Source: Ichthyophonus hoferi
Lineage: Eukaryota > Opisthokonta > Ichthyosporea > Ichthyophonida > Ichthyophonidae
NCBI GenBank assembly: GCA_002751075.1
Contig: NAOQ01000088.1
Location: forward strand, 2,268 to 66,267
Length of the DNA: 64,000 bases
Direction: 5' to 3'
Position numbers and translations under genes: made by a program. A model generated the notes under the pieces. That model searched no databases and was not told where the DNA came from. It was given only the letters and a program-made list of their open reading frames with translations. Shown here in pieces: positions 36,733-50,440 of the stretch (positions within the stretch are counted from its first letter, which is position 1; each line of letters starts with the position of its first letter).

Positions 36733-39064
36733 TCATTTGACCAATGGTCTGACCCTGTCCCCATCATCCGAACATGTCTGTCCTTGGTATTTCTTTACTT
36801 CCTCTATGTATGTTTTCCATGCCGGGTTGTCTTCCTCCTCCTATCACACACACCACACTCCAAGTTTAACAATTTCATCTAACCATACACTATCTTTAAA
36901 AACTTAAAAATCAGGGTGGTAAAACTGGGTGTCTGGCGTTGTATGGGATATATGGGATCACCGTTGATAAATATAACCTATAGTAAGATTGTCATATATA
37001 TAATATAGTATAATATAATACCACGACATCAATAATATAAATGGCTCGGGAAAGTATTTAATGAATATAATTGGATAACCACATTTTAATAAGATTTTAA
37101 TGGTGTTTTAAACGCGTGATGAGTACTTTGACTTCATATTACGTAATGCAATGACTATTTGTAGCCAGGAAAAAGTGAGTCATCGGAGGATATGATTGGT
37201 CCCATAGGCTGGCTTTGGTAGTGTGATTGGATACATAAAAAATATACTCTCACTACTACAACAACACAACACAACACAATACACCGTCCAATATATATAT
37301 ATATATATATATCGAAACATTGCAGTATGAATATACATTACTACGAGTATATTAGTGGCATGATAAGAAATTATAACAAATTAACATTTAAAATTTAAAA
37401 TTTATAAGAAAATTCAAAATTATAACCTTATTTAGAGCTGAATAACCCCATCTACATATGTGAACTAAAAATACCTTGCACGAAGCAGCCATTCAACGAC
37501 AATCATTCCATTTACCAGCCAATAATAACGGATATTCAAATGCATTAAAATTTTTATATAATGGGAGTAATATCAATAATAATAAAAATAATAAAAATAT
37601 AATAAAAATACAATAATATATTTGGGTATAATGATCTCTGATAATAATCACAACAAAATATATAGGAAAATGGGTGGAGTACAAATTATTTCATAAGTAA
37701 TTCTAATGCATTCTAAAACCTACGTGATATTAACAAAAAAAAAACTTCATCTGTAACTATCCTATCCTATGTCATAGTTACTTAAGTTTAAGTGGTGATT
37801 TTCAACTGTTTATGTGTGGTGCTATTTATTTAAATGTATTCCTTTCTTAGAGTAAGATATATACCTATATCTATCTATCCTCAGTGATAATAGAAATTGT
37901 ATGACATGCATTTCAACTACGGCTTTGAACAGGTTATTAATATACCGTATACTATGATATACTATCATTAAATATAATGTAATAAAATATGCTATACTCG
38001 AATACTATACTATAATCATAGCTCCTTCTTACCTCCTCTCCCTTTTTCTTTTTCTTGTTTATATTCTTACACTCACTCTCCGCTGGTCTCTTTGCCTGAC
38101 AGGTGACAACGTTAACATGTATGTAATATATAGGGCACATAGTAAGATATAGGTTTGAAACCACGCCAAAAAAAAAAGAGAGAGAGATAGGTAGTTGTAT
38201 TGTTGTCAGTTTTACTAGCACTCTAAAAAATATTATATTGTATTACAATGCAATACACAACTAGAAAAATATAGTGGGGAAATGGCAACCACAAAACCCA
38301 ACGGTACATGACCTTGTTGATTTTCAGGTTCATTTTCGTTGTAAATTACAACATAACAATAAATAAATAAAAATAGAAAGCAAATATATTATATACCTTT
38401 GCCCTGTATGGGACTATAAGGGACCTATGACAGGCAATAGGACATGGATAAGAAATACGTAATAATAAAAAAGAATGATACCTCAAAATTGCTTCTAAGT
38501 ACGAAGCTTTGTGCGAATATAAAGTAAGAATATTAAAATATTATAGTATGTGTATATGCCGATTATACTGGGGTTATTAGGCTGGAAGAAACAAAAGTAG
38601 TAATAGGCAAATATAGGAAAGGAATAAAACAGAGTAGGAAATAATAGGAAATATAAGAATGAATATTATATATCAACAACGATCAAAAAAGAAAAAAATA
38701 TATGCATAAATACATAAAGAAGAGGAAAGAGAAAGGAAATACAACGAGCATAACATGAAACCTAACACATACGCACAACTACTATTTTAGAGGCAAAAGG
38801 GCCGCCTTTCTTTCTCGCAAATGGACCCTTCTTAACCACAGGCTTCTCCTTCTCCTCAACCTCCTCCTTATCCTTCTTCTCCTCTTCCACATGTATCACC
38901 TCTTTAGTCTCTATGTTACTAGGTGTTTTATGTTCTTCATCCTGACTGCATGTTTCCTTTTCTACATTATCTATTTTATTATCTTTTTGTGCTTGCTCTT
39001 CCTGCAGTTGCTTATATTTCTCTAAAAAACTCCCGTCATTAACGAATTTAGCATTTTGTTCCAT
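36733..39064 (-). CDS. TRIR: TRIR (C19orf43) homologue, 3 exons
   Basis: Human TRIR is a small protein reported to associate with telomerase RNA and to have ribonuclease activity. Exons on the minus strand: 39064 to about 38780, 38095-38033 (21 codons) and 36840-36733 (TGA), all phase 0. That gives about 150 residues against 176 in human. The N-terminal block KFVNDGSFLEKYKQLQEEQ matches the human FANDGSFLELFKRKMEEE block. The middle is charged and Lys/Glu-rich, with a PFARKKGGPFASKI stretch. The C-terminal block NPAWKTYIEEVKKYQ, then C-S-D-D-G-D and RPLVK, matches AWAKYMAEVKKYK...RPLVK and ends at the same residue. The donor of exon 1 could be at 38782 or 38779. No catalytic residues can be pointed out. 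It is head to head with ICMT. Confidence 0.86.
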
Positions 39065-40476
39065 ATTAATGTTTTTGTTATGCTACTGTTAGGTTATTAC
39101 TAATTTATTATTATGTTTTTGCTATGTAATGCAGAAAATAATTATGGTGGAAGGGAAAGAGTTAGAATTAGGTATCACGGTAATGCCATATTTTAAGTGT
39201 TTTAAAGTAATTTAAATATTTTAATTCATATCCAGCAATAAAAGTAGTGTTTTAACTTTTAGTCAACTAGTTTCTGATTACGTGCGCCATCTAAACAATC
39301 TTGTTAACATTTTAAAATTTATAAATTATAACATTTTAAATACACATTCATTATTTATACGCTTGCCTGATGTGTTTAAATAATAAAGGTTTACAAATAA
39401 AACTCGATGTATATGAATATATATATATATATATATATGTATATGCAAATTAGAAATTAAATATTAACTTTAAAACTTTAATAATAATTTTATTTCATTA
39501 GAGAGAAATTGTAATAATATTGTAAGTACAGTGATTATATAATATTATTATTAAATTGATAATATAGTGATGCAGCAAATATTTGGCGAGATTTCAAGTA
39601 TATATGGAGGTTATATAAATCTACGTAGTAATGACTCGGATTCAGATTAATGCCTGTATTATATTCGACACGGTTTGATTCAAATTCAATCTCGCCGCAT
39701 CACGTGTTTAAAATGACGTAAATTAACAACTGTGGTTGAGACGGGGATTCTATGTTTTGTTTACACTACAGTCCACAACCTGACATGTCATTCTTGAAGT
39801 AAGAGCTTTAGAAAAAGATTGAGTATATTACATTTACCCTATATTTTACCGTTTCAACACAATGTAGCGCTACTCCCCTTCATCTACCCCCTTATAATAG
39901 TACCATAACAGTATAACTAGTAGTACATCTTACATCATATTTCTGAAAAAAAAAGCATGGTAATAACTATCTCACTGATAAACAAAACAGCTTTATTTGC
40001 TCTTTTTTTTTTGCAAAAATATTTATAATAATAGTATTTTATTTGTTTAGGATTCATATATTATATTTTCTTAAATTTAGTGTATCTTCTAGATACAGCT
40101 GCTTGGGTCATACCAATCTACTTTATCACTCGCTAGTTGATTAATCAATAATTATAATTGGCGAATCCTACATCCCTAAATAATAAATAAAAAGAAGACC
40201 ATTGGATTATCTCAAGACCAATTAAGAAATTATGCATTATTGGTAGATCTTAAAACACTTGTATTATATGTATTGAACATAAATAATATATATACATCGT
40301 ATAAGTTACATATCGCACCAATCACACTATACAAAGTGTAGTAATTATTGGTCTAAAATATTTAAACCAGTCACATTCCCCATGTAGCATATAATATGTG
40401 ACTATTGATAATATAAATGAAACAAACGGAACAAAAGTAACAAAAAATAAACCACCTATTCGTTTCTATAGCCAGT
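39065..40476. promoter_or_regulatory. Shared 5' interval of the divergent TRIR/ICMT pair
   Basis: 1412 bp between outward-facing starts, containing an inverted copy of repeat family A (about 39560-39860). No specific promoter motif is claimed. Confidence 0.5.
39560..39860 (-). repeat. Interspersed repeat family A, reverse-oriented copy in the TRIR/ICMT interval
   Basis: Read on the minus strand it starts near a TATAGGGTAAATG-like end. It then has ATGTCAGGTTGTGGACTGTA, CCCCGTCTCAACCACAG, TTTAAACACGTG and TTACTACGTAG, in the same order as the copies at 25015 and 62397. Confidence 0.72.
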
Positions 40477-42699
40477 TTGGTGACCATGGAATTTATAAAA
40501 TCAATAGGGGACTTTATTACAGAACCCATAACTAGTCATCATGTATATAAACGGGTGAGGCATGAATGGGGAGACCCTGAATTATCTGCATTGCTAGGCA
40601 CTGCATTGGGTATGTTCTGGGGAGTTGGAGTAGGTATCGCCATGTATACAGGGTTAGTATGTAATATGTCTGTGTCTGTCTGTATATATGTATATATGTA
40701 TGTATATAAAGTTAGTGTGTTGGCATATTGGTATGGAATATTTATGTAATGATTGGTTGGGTAGAAAAGGGAAGGGCTGTGGATACGTGTATATAATGTG
40801 TACAACGGTTATGTAGTCTATTATACCTAATATGGAAGAAGTGATTACATATTGGGGAGGTTGCTAATGAAAGGACATTGACATGGGAAACAAGGCAGTA
40901 GTAGTTGTCTTTGTATATCTCGGGTGTATGTGTGTCTAAGATGTTTCTGTTTGTAAGTATTGCTATGCCGTCTATTATTCTTAACTTAACTCCATGTGTA
41001 TTTTCTATACGTGTACATAATATACACGTACATTGCCTCCTACATACAACATGCATACATACCATTCTACACATATACGAGCAGGTGGACATGGTGGGGA
41101 CTCTTCATGGTTCAGTTGTCTACTTTCCACATCTTAGAGTATTTCATTACAGCATTCTTCAATCATTCTACTCTCACTTATGATTGTAAGCTCATCTCTC
41201 TGTCGGCTATATATGATATACTATCATACTACATCATATCCTATACTATATCAGAATATACAATATCATATAATATACCATACTATATTGTAATATTTTG
41301 TATTATGATACCGTTATCATACTATTATTTCCACTATTATTGCTTTGCTTTGAATTTTCCCTAATTATTCTATCCATTATTATTTTAAAGATTATATATA
41401 ATATTATATATATGTAATACACATAGATACTATAAATTATTTTCTTTTTTGGTTAACATTTTTATTGTCAGCTTATCTATTGAATCATTCGGATGAATAT
41501 CACATTGCCATGATTACCGTTGCTGTGGAATATTTTTGTGAGTCTCTATTTGCTCCCAGCCTCAAGACCCATTCATGGATTTCCTATTTAGGTAAGATAC
41601 TGTACAGATATATTCACATATAATACTTTGGCTTTCCCTTGAGATTGTATTATACTGTATTATTTCTTACTGTATTATACAATTATATTATTGTACATAC
41701 ATACCATCATACTACTCTTTCTAAATGTTAATATGACTATCATGTCCAGGTTTGTTCCTTGCAGTAATGGGCCAGTTTATCCGCACCATTGCAATGTGCA
41801 CAGCTGGATTAAATTTCACCCATCTAGTGAGAGAGAAAAGAGTAGAAAACCATCAATTGGTTACTTCTGGTATATATAGGTGCGTGTAGGGTAAGGTAGG
41901 ATGAAATGATTAGCTATATATAGTAAGCAAAATGCATGTATATAGTCCATTATATATATGTGTGTGTTTATATGTATGTATGTATTCAGGTATATCCACT
42001 TGGATGTACGATCCGTTTTATGTCTTCTGTGTGCTCATATCACTAGCATATACAAATGTACAACTTTACTTACTACAATCTAATACACTATAGCATAGAG
42101 TAATAGTAGTAGTACACTGAATGCCAATGCAATATAATTCAATGCAATTCAATACTGTGTATATCTAATCTATATGGCTTAACGTTGGTTGATTGGATCT
42201 AAATCAAAATTTACTATTATTGGTTACTGATTTAGGCCCATATACTCATTAGTGTTTGCAGTTTATTATTTTGTATTTATCTATAGATATAGATGTTTTT
42301 TCCTTCCTTTCTCTATATACCCCTATATATATATTAACGAGTATGACTTTAACCCAATAATATGACCAGATACTGTCGTCATCCCAGCTATATGGGTTGG
42401 TTTTATTGGTCAGTTGGGACACAGATCATGCTTTGTAATCCAGTGGTGCGTATTTCCTCCCTGATGCTCTTTTGGCCAATCTCTCCTTCTCTCTTTTGAA
42501 TTGTTGCGTAACTCGATCTATCTCTATTCAAATAAGACTATGCCCTGCTTGTATTTTAACTGGGTAATATCTATGTCGGGTAATAAATGCGTATGCATCT
42601 GTGTGGTTTTCTTTTTATTGAGCATATATACATACACATATATATATATTCTTATACTATTATACTATCCTACCTGTTTATGCCATTTATTGCTTGTTA

Positions 42700-42735
<36 letters not shown>

Positions 42736-43188
42736 AAAATATTACTCATGTCAGACCATAGGTACGTATCATTTATTAGTAATTGCGTAATTATATTCTC
42801 CCATTATACTTCTGTATAGAATTGAGTCGATTCATTTCTTTAAGTCAAATGGCCACCATATCCCATCTATATAGTATTCCTAAGTATTTACTGCCTCTAT
42901 ATCATACTTATTGTTAACATAAAATGCACAATTATGTATTTTCAATTGAGTTGATTATGTAGATACCGTTAATCACCCATTATGATCTTAATCTAGTTGC
43001 ATTCACTTACTATGCCTCTAATCTAATCATAATCATCTATACAGACTACCGTATGCTTTGCCTTTGTTTCCTATCGCTTTTTCTCAAGCAGGATTTTTTA
43101 TGAAGAAATCGGCCTGGTGTCTTTCTTTGGAAAGGACTATGAGATCTATCGTGATAACGTACCTACCTTGATACCAGGTATAGCATAA
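40477..43188 (+). CDS. ICMT: Protein-S-isoprenylcysteine O-methyltransferase (ICMT), complete, 6 exons
   Basis: Methylates the C-terminal prenylcysteine of CAAX proteins (Ras, Rho, lamins) from S-adenosylmethionine in the ER membrane, as the last CAAX processing step. Exons: 40477-40652, 41085-41185, 41472-41591, 41750-41879, 42370-42445 and 43045-43188 (TAA). All sites are GT-AG with consistent phases. The product is 248 residues against 284 in human, shorter at the N-terminus. Family motifs run in order: STFHILEYFITAFFN, YLLNHSDEY, MCTAGLNFTHLV, HQLVTSGIYRYCRHPSY, GWFYWSVGTQIMLCNPV, YRFF and a terminal EEIGLVSFFGKDYEIYRDNVPT. The RHPSY-GWFYW-GTQ-LCNP block is the SAM-binding core. Hydrophobic stretches in exons 1-4 and 6 fit a multi-pass protein. 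A second in-frame ATG three codons downstream (40486) could also be used. Confidence 0.96.
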
Positions 43189-44418
43189 ATAGTGTTGATA
43201 TTATTTTATACTGTTAGCAATAGATTATAGGATATACTATGTGTAAAATATTGAGGATGAGATGCGACTTATTTATTATTCATGCAAAGTGCGGTTATTC
43301 CCGTATACACTCGAAGCTGCATCTAACTGGTTATGTTATAAATGTAATTTAAATGTAGCTAACCAATCAAAATCAATCGATCTGCTTTGAATTTGATCCG
43401 GTTCGTTTTGTAATGGCGCATGTGATTGGTGGATAATTACGATTAATTACATTGCGTGTGGATTTGAAACCTTTAATCGTCTAAAATAGATACTGTACAG
43501 ATCTAGATTGTGTTAATCTTACTTAATCACTTCCACGTGATAGGCCAGTTTGGTAATTTGATGGCTACTCATAAACGAATCATTTAAGGATAAACAACAG
43601 AAATATCAAGCATGTGTGTTTGAATTTTGTAAACAAGAAGTTTTAGATAAAAACCAGCGACAGGATCGTAGGCAAAGGAACTTGTTTATTATAAACCCTA
43701 AATCAGCGTCTAATAAAATTGTATTTTTTCAATCGTGACAACATTGCGACATTATTGCTAAAGGGTGTAGAAGTGAAGCCAATGCTCTGTCTGACTCATC
43801 AATTTTATGCAGCCTTTTCTTATTGGCGGAGTGACCTTCATTCAATTTCATTTTTAATAAGCACAATCACTTTATTTCTAAATATTCCCAGAATGCTTTT
43901 TACAGGTCCTCTTTGTGTGGTCAGCACATACTTTATATAGATCATAGGTAAACCCCCTGAGTATTAATTCCTGACTAAAAGTATACTCTATGCCGCCTTT
44001 CATAATTGGAAATATATAGAATTCATATACATCTAACTAAAGCAGTGCATGGAGCAATATCTGCAAACTACGTCATTAGAAAATATATATTGTATATCAA
44101 ATTCTGAATATCGAAATGATGTGGCCCTTGATTAGTCTGAACAAAACAGTATTGCACTACTTAACTCTGATTAATGAATAAACTGAAATATAGTATAGTC
44201 TAGCATTAATTATGGTAAATGGAAAACGAATAACCGTATGACGATATATATATTGCAGAAAATATAAAGGTAGGAAAATATAGAGTTGCAAAAACAAATA
44301 AATGCTTAAATACTTCTTAACTAGAGCGTCATTACGCTTGGAAGAAGGACTTTACTAAGAATATTAACCCAATATCAATATATGTTGAGAATATTTAGGG
44401 GCAGGTTTATTCTTGTGG

Positions 44419-44582
44419 CCTCTATACATTAGTAATTGTGAGAATACCGAATTCAGGGGTGTTTCAGACACGACGCTCGTGGAATCTTTCGGGAGGCTCA
44501 CCAAAATCACGTTAATTTACTATTGGTTGGGATACTTTGTAGAAGAACAGGTTCGGTCTTCGGAAACCACTGCGTTGCGATG
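44419..44582 (+). repeat. Diverged direct repeat, copy 1
   Basis: Shares with 45183-45342 the blocks CCTCTAT, ATTCAGGGGTGTTT, TTTCGGGA then GCTCACCAAAA, and TTCGGAA/TTTGGAA followed by CGTTG. The copies are about 760 bp apart. Confidence 0.8.
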
Positions 44583-45182
44583 GGGACTGGGCCAAGAATT
44601 GAAGGCTGGTGTCATCCAAATTGTAAATGTAGCTGTGTCTGTAAGAGGAATATGCTATTTCTCCATATAAAAAAATCCCCCAGCAAAGAGGTGTCATTGT
44701 TAGTGATGGTCATTTACTGTTAGCCAGTATATGGTGGTATGCCCGTGCTTACCACTAGCACAGCTAGGATCTTTATATACCTACCATGGTATCCAGTAAA
44801 GCATTGTGTGGTGTTCGGTTAACAAGTCTAGATTAACTATCACTTTATATGAACGTAATAATAATACATAGTCGTATAAAATATTGCAGTGTATGTTTAC
44901 CTATATAGCCTACAGAAATCTAGAAATTTCACCTCCAGGGAGTTGCTTCCGGTTGTGTGTTATTGCAGTGAATTAGCGATCGGTCTTCAATCAATAATTG
45001 TAGGGTTCGTAACATCTCCTTGCCCGGGAGGGCGGAGAAGAGGGATAATCAGAGTTGGAACATCCTCAAGAATGTCTTGACTTGAAGTGTTTTCGGCATT
45101 CGTGGACTGTTGAGTTAATAGAATTACCAGGTTCGATGCCCATGCTACCATGCAAAAGCCAGGTTAGAGACAGTTCCTGTAA

Positions 45183-45342
45183 CCTCTATCCAATAATAAT
45201 TGTGGGAATACAAAATTCAGGGGTGTTTTTAGACATGTGACTCTCATGGGTTCTTTCGGGAAGCTCACCAAAAGCCCATGCATTTAATGTTAACTGGGAT
45301 GCTTCGTAGAAAAACAAGTTGTGTCTTTGGAAGCCTTTACGT
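45183..45342 (+). repeat. Diverged direct repeat, copy 2
   Basis: Second copy of the segment at 44419, same orientation, with scattered substitutions and small indels. Element identity unknown. Confidence 0.8.
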
Positions 45343-48300
45343 TGTGATAATGATCGTCAATTTTTGTGGCCGTGACAGTAAATTTCAAATATAGTTGCAT
45401 ACGCGACATGGGCGAAAAGAGGCTAAAGTCTAAAATAAGTAATTAATTAATACTGGCTTTTTAATAACCATAGTTTAATAGTTGATTTGATTCCTATCGT
45501 AAAAAGCTTTTCAGTGAGCTGATTGAACGACAAACTCTTTACCGTTAAGCTAGTGACCAATAAGAAGAGCGATTGCTAATAAATTCCTATTAAACAACCA
45601 GCAAAGAGCATTTATTTAGGGTGTAACTAACAAAGATAATTAATAATAATAAAAATCTAAGGGTCAGTAAAAGCTTTGGTTCTAACAGTTTACTAATAAT
45701 CAAATTATCAAGCAGTTTCTATATAATATCCTGTACTTGGAAAGTATAGAATAGTACTATGTCTGGATTTGTCTCATATTTGTGTGCAGGTAGACGACTT
45801 AAATTCCTTTTGCCGTTATTTTATGGTCTGTTTCCAATTGCGTTGTTATTAATTAAAGGTGAGGAAATAATTAAAAAAAAGTTGAAATTGTACACCTGTA
45901 GATTATTCGTGTCAATTACTTGTTAGAAAAGCAATGTCTTTCGTATAGTAAAACCTATAATTGGGATTATTTCTGAATGTTAAATCCTCCTTCTGATATT
46001 TAATTTCAGCAATATAAATAAAATTATATTTGAAAAACGCTTCATTTTGCATCGCGGAAAGATTACTTTAATACTATGTTTTATTCGAAAGCGAACGTCT
46101 GATTGGTAATTATATACCAGCAATCTAAATACGTTTTATACAACCTTGTCACCTATGACGCAAGTGTCATAAAAGGTTATAAAATGTATGTGTTATTGGG
46201 CAGGATAAGTAAAATTACACGAGGTTGTAACTGCGCCAATTAATATGCCAGTGTAAGACCTGATATTTTTCAATGAGTGCACAGCTATTAAATAATTATA
46301 AAAAACAAATAAATCAACAAATAAACTCCTTTAATTGGTCCAGCTATGCAGCAGTTACACCATGTAGATTGAACCAATCGCAATGGTCAATCTTGATGTG
46401 TTAATGTATGTACTTACTGATATCGAAATATATGGCATATATGCATATATTGTCTCACACAATGTAATAGCGTGCTTGGCTTGATACTATGTATAGACCT
46501 AGTATCACAATATAATATTATACTACTCCGAAAATTGCATCTTATTATATTGAAATCTTGGTATCAGGTATAGCTTTGATGTAGTGTTGAAGTCAAATAT
46601 AGTTTACTTTATGATTATATTACACTACCAATAATTTTGTAATCTTCATTAAAGGAAAGTTCTTAGTCCGTAGATTGGCACTACGTTAATTACTAAATTT
46701 ATATATAATATTTATAATATTATGTGGTTATCTATGCATGCCAATTAAACTATACAATCTACCCAATGAGAGGATTAGTCACTAATTATAAAAGAAGAAT
46801 AATTTATATAAAACAATAATGCACATGCCTATTAAGTACAAGGAACATACTAATTACTAATGTGACCTGTATGAAGAATAATCATAATACATTAAAAGAT
46901 ATTGTGTGGTACATATATGACATGATAATATTATCTTAAAATACAATACCTAACCTATAAATCATTAATTATGTATTAAAGGACAATACCTAGATTAAAT
47001 AATACATGGTCTGCATATTATATTTATTGAGATTTGAATCTGACCTGATTCGATTGGCTGATAAACTAAATTGGAAAATCTTTAGTGATAGGTGACTTAG
47101 TATGATCTAACTATTTACTACTATCTCTGTTGATTCTCAAGGTCCCTACAATTTTACAGTATCAAGAACAACAGGAGCAAGAACTTACATGATAACTGAG
47201 TATAGCAGACATTGTAGTTTTTTCATATATATATATATTATAGCATGCACCTTTCTACATTCAAACCAGCTAATAGGTAGGAGCTTTAAAGTAATAACTC
47301 TTTTAGAATTACTGTTATCAGTATAAACAGTAGTTTTAATGTACCATAATAGCATCAATGAATATGTACCTGAATCAATCAGAAACCTATCATCACAGGT
47401 AATAAGTATAATATTTCCATCTACACCTTTAACGCTCTTGGCTTTATAGTCTGTAAAAGCTTAAAAGAAAGCTGACCGCGCCAGTATTCTTTATGGTTCT
47501 AGACACATGAATGACTAGAGTCAAAAATCAGAAGTTAATGAACTAAACAATCAGCAAACGCCTGATTAAAGTGTATGAAACTATTGTATTGACCTCCTAC
47601 CTAACCTACCTCTATTCTCTTTACTTTCAGCCAAGAAACTTCTCACGCAACCAATAGCCACATCATTACTACCCACAAAAACGTCTGCACCAACACGATT
47701 TAACTATATCAGCTCTACCCAAAACCTTACTCAAATGCAAATCATTATCTGACATTTCCACATCAATTGCTGATGCAATCCTATCTAATCTTATTAGTAA
47801 AAAAATGGAGTCCTTCATGCAAGCCTGAAAATCATGAGGTAATACCTTTTCCACCCTTTCCCAAAGCATGTTTCTTTTCAATGGTTTTTCCAAAGACTTT
47901 ACTAACATTTACTCCAAAGTTACTATTGAAAATGTAGTTTATATAGAATGTTATGCTTATCTAAGTTATCAATGCTTCCTTTATTATAAACTACTGAGTT
48001 AGTAAAAAACCAATTTAGCTTTTTTTTCTTTTTTCTTCCTTTTAATCGTTTATGCCGTGATAAAAAACCGCGTTCAATACCAGCACAGTCAACACGTAGT
48101 ATACTTACTAGGATTTCTAGCTAAGTTTTTTATTTTTTAGTGTCTACAGTCTATTGACAAAATTAATAAAATAATAAAATCTCGTTGGCTGTATATTGAG
48201 TTTGATTATTATTGATTTTGCACTAGGTATTGAAGCATTATTGCATGACTACTTCTAATCAGTTATGTGTGTCAATGTACTAAGCCAATTCTTTCTAACT

Positions 48301-48519
48301 TAAGCTCATGTGTGCGTAGTAATAATATATAATATATAATTGTATATAGTATATAGTACTTTATGTTTTGCTTAACTTTAGAAAGCTATAAAGATTTAAC
48401 TATTTCAATTTCCTCAGGATGGCTATCGTTAATATTTTGCAATCGTAGTAGCTACCCAAGGCATAAGTAAACTTAATTTTAAAAATAAACATTTTTAGAA
48501 AACAATCAGTTATCTCTCT

Positions 48520-50440
48520 GCTCATGGAAACTGGCCCTCGACATAAACCTACTTCATTCTCTTATGCACCAAATTCGTCGTCTCGATCAACGCAGCCTAT
48601 GTTTGCACCTGTGTAGTTATCAGATGCCACTAAATTATTCCTACAACCAATCAATCCAAAAGTAAATTTTATTACTCTAGAATTGGAAAAATGATATCTT
48701 GATGATGTATCAACAAACTAACTGCAAAGATAGATTGTTTTACTTTTCCGCTGCTATTGGGAAAAATGATGTTAACAAGACCTATCAACTGACAAAGCAT
48801 TATGCATGCCATGCATACCTTCACTATTTCATTGGCCCTAATGAACGTCACTACGTTTTCATCAAAGATCTAGGTATAACACAATCGACCCATGATAAGA
48901 TTGAACTCCTTGAATAACATTATAGAACAACTGCGCAACATTCCATCAACTAAACTTAAAGCACAAGTACTCAAATCTGCTTCAAACACACAAAAACACC
49001 TAACCAATTCCCCACTACATGCAGTGGCTTTGTTGCCACCCAGAAAGAACTTCCCTTGTCATTGCAATCACAGCCGACATCCTATGTTTCACTACTTTCT
49101 TAACCTAACACCTCAGTCTTCATCCAAGATTGAGTTTCTTACTTAGCCAAAATAAACTTTTCTGGTCCACAATATACAGCCCCATGGCTATAATCAAAGC
49201 TGTCAACACCTTCACACATCAATAGAGTCTTCAGCAGACTCTACAACTTACCAACAACAGAGACCAGAGCTGCATGTAATACCTTAGATTGTCCCCATGT
49301 CAGTTCCATATTGACCCATATGTTAACTATATCACTGCCAAATGCTCCCTCAACTGCAGCAGACCTACTGACAGTAAATCATTTGCTCCAAGACAAGCGA
49401 CTGCCAATATCACTCACATCACTGGTAACCAAACATGCCCTTTCCCTGTTGCTTCATTGCTGCCCAAAGGTTCAAGCATGAATTTCATTCCAAAATTCCA
49501 AGTATGCCTCATCTTAACATGGACAAGCTCTTTACATTGCAGCCTCTGTACATGACCCTGCCTAGCAACACACTCACCATTACAATCATCATTTTTGACT
49601 TAACTTCAATGATACAACCCAACCACTTCCCACTAAAAAGTTTCTTTATCAATAGTAAATGCTCTAGACACATCTTCATCTATTATAAGGCATTCACATT
49701 TTTTTTTCTTTCAACCGTAATTTCTACCTCACCAATGGTACATGGTGAAAGCTTGCAAACTGGAGCCCCAATGCATGACTGTTATCACATTTCCCTTTCC
49801 TTCAACTATCAAAAAGGACGCTTCTGTTCAGGAGTCAACATTTTCATATACTAGCTTCCTTCTGGGAAGTTTACTAGGCAACGTGGCTGCTCTTGACACA
49901 TCTGCATGCATTATGAGACCCTCACTAGCCTTGTTCCCCGCAAAGTTAATTTCCAGTTTGGTAATAGCACTTTGATGCATGACCCCCATCACAAGACCAT
50001 TGCCCTCCATTCTCACACAAACGGAATTACTTGTAACATCATATTTCAAGAAGTTTTTTATGCCCTGGACATGAATCACAACTTGTTCACTATCACTACT
50101 CTGTAAAGACAAAAATATACAAACAATTTCAATAATGATGTAGTCACTATTTCTAAAGGTACCACCTCTTGACTTTACAGTTATTCTTGGCAGGAGGACA
50201 TAGTTTTCCTCCAAGCCCAACTGCTACTACATCTGAACTGTCATCTTGAATCCAACTCTATCACCCACTACAACATTCTATCCAAATATGATGACCTTGG
50301 TCCTAGCATGTATACAGCTCATAAAGTCCAAATAGTGCAACTGTAATGCACTCACTCTATAGATCTTCACAGTCACCAGCCCCCATGGACATTCATCATG
50401 ATCAAACATTATCTCTCTGAAGCTGAAGTTTTAGAGAGAG
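48520..50440 (+). mobile_element. Ty1/copia-like LTR retroelement fossil
   Basis: A run of protein-like segments on the plus strand. The front part (about 48520-49140) looks gag-like. A later part near 50030-50100 contains IIFQEVFYALDMNHNLFTI, close to the block after the copia protease (a valine-leucine-tyrosine strand followed by NLLSV). It is badly broken, with many interruptions. No reverse transcriptase core or long terminal repeats are visible. Decay suggests an old insertion. The family call rests mainly on one motif and is tentative. Confidence 0.5.

Larger units (their letters stand above)
43189..48519. other. Gene-poor interval with a duplicated segment
   Basis: No supported coding exon. 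The main structure is a direct repeat (44419-44582 and 45183-45342). Short open frames in this interval show no family resemblance. Confidence 0.55.

Noticed and set aside
45130-45140. GGTTCGATGCC, similar to a tRNA B box
   Set aside because: No A box, anticodon arm or acceptor stem can be placed around it on either strand.
47669-47908. 79-codon minus-strand open frame
   Set aside because: No recognised domain, no splice context, and protein-like stretches on both strands; possibly element debris.
49828-50220. 130-codon minus-strand open frame
   Set aside because: It is antisense to the copia-like fossil, whose family-like motif is on the plus strand.
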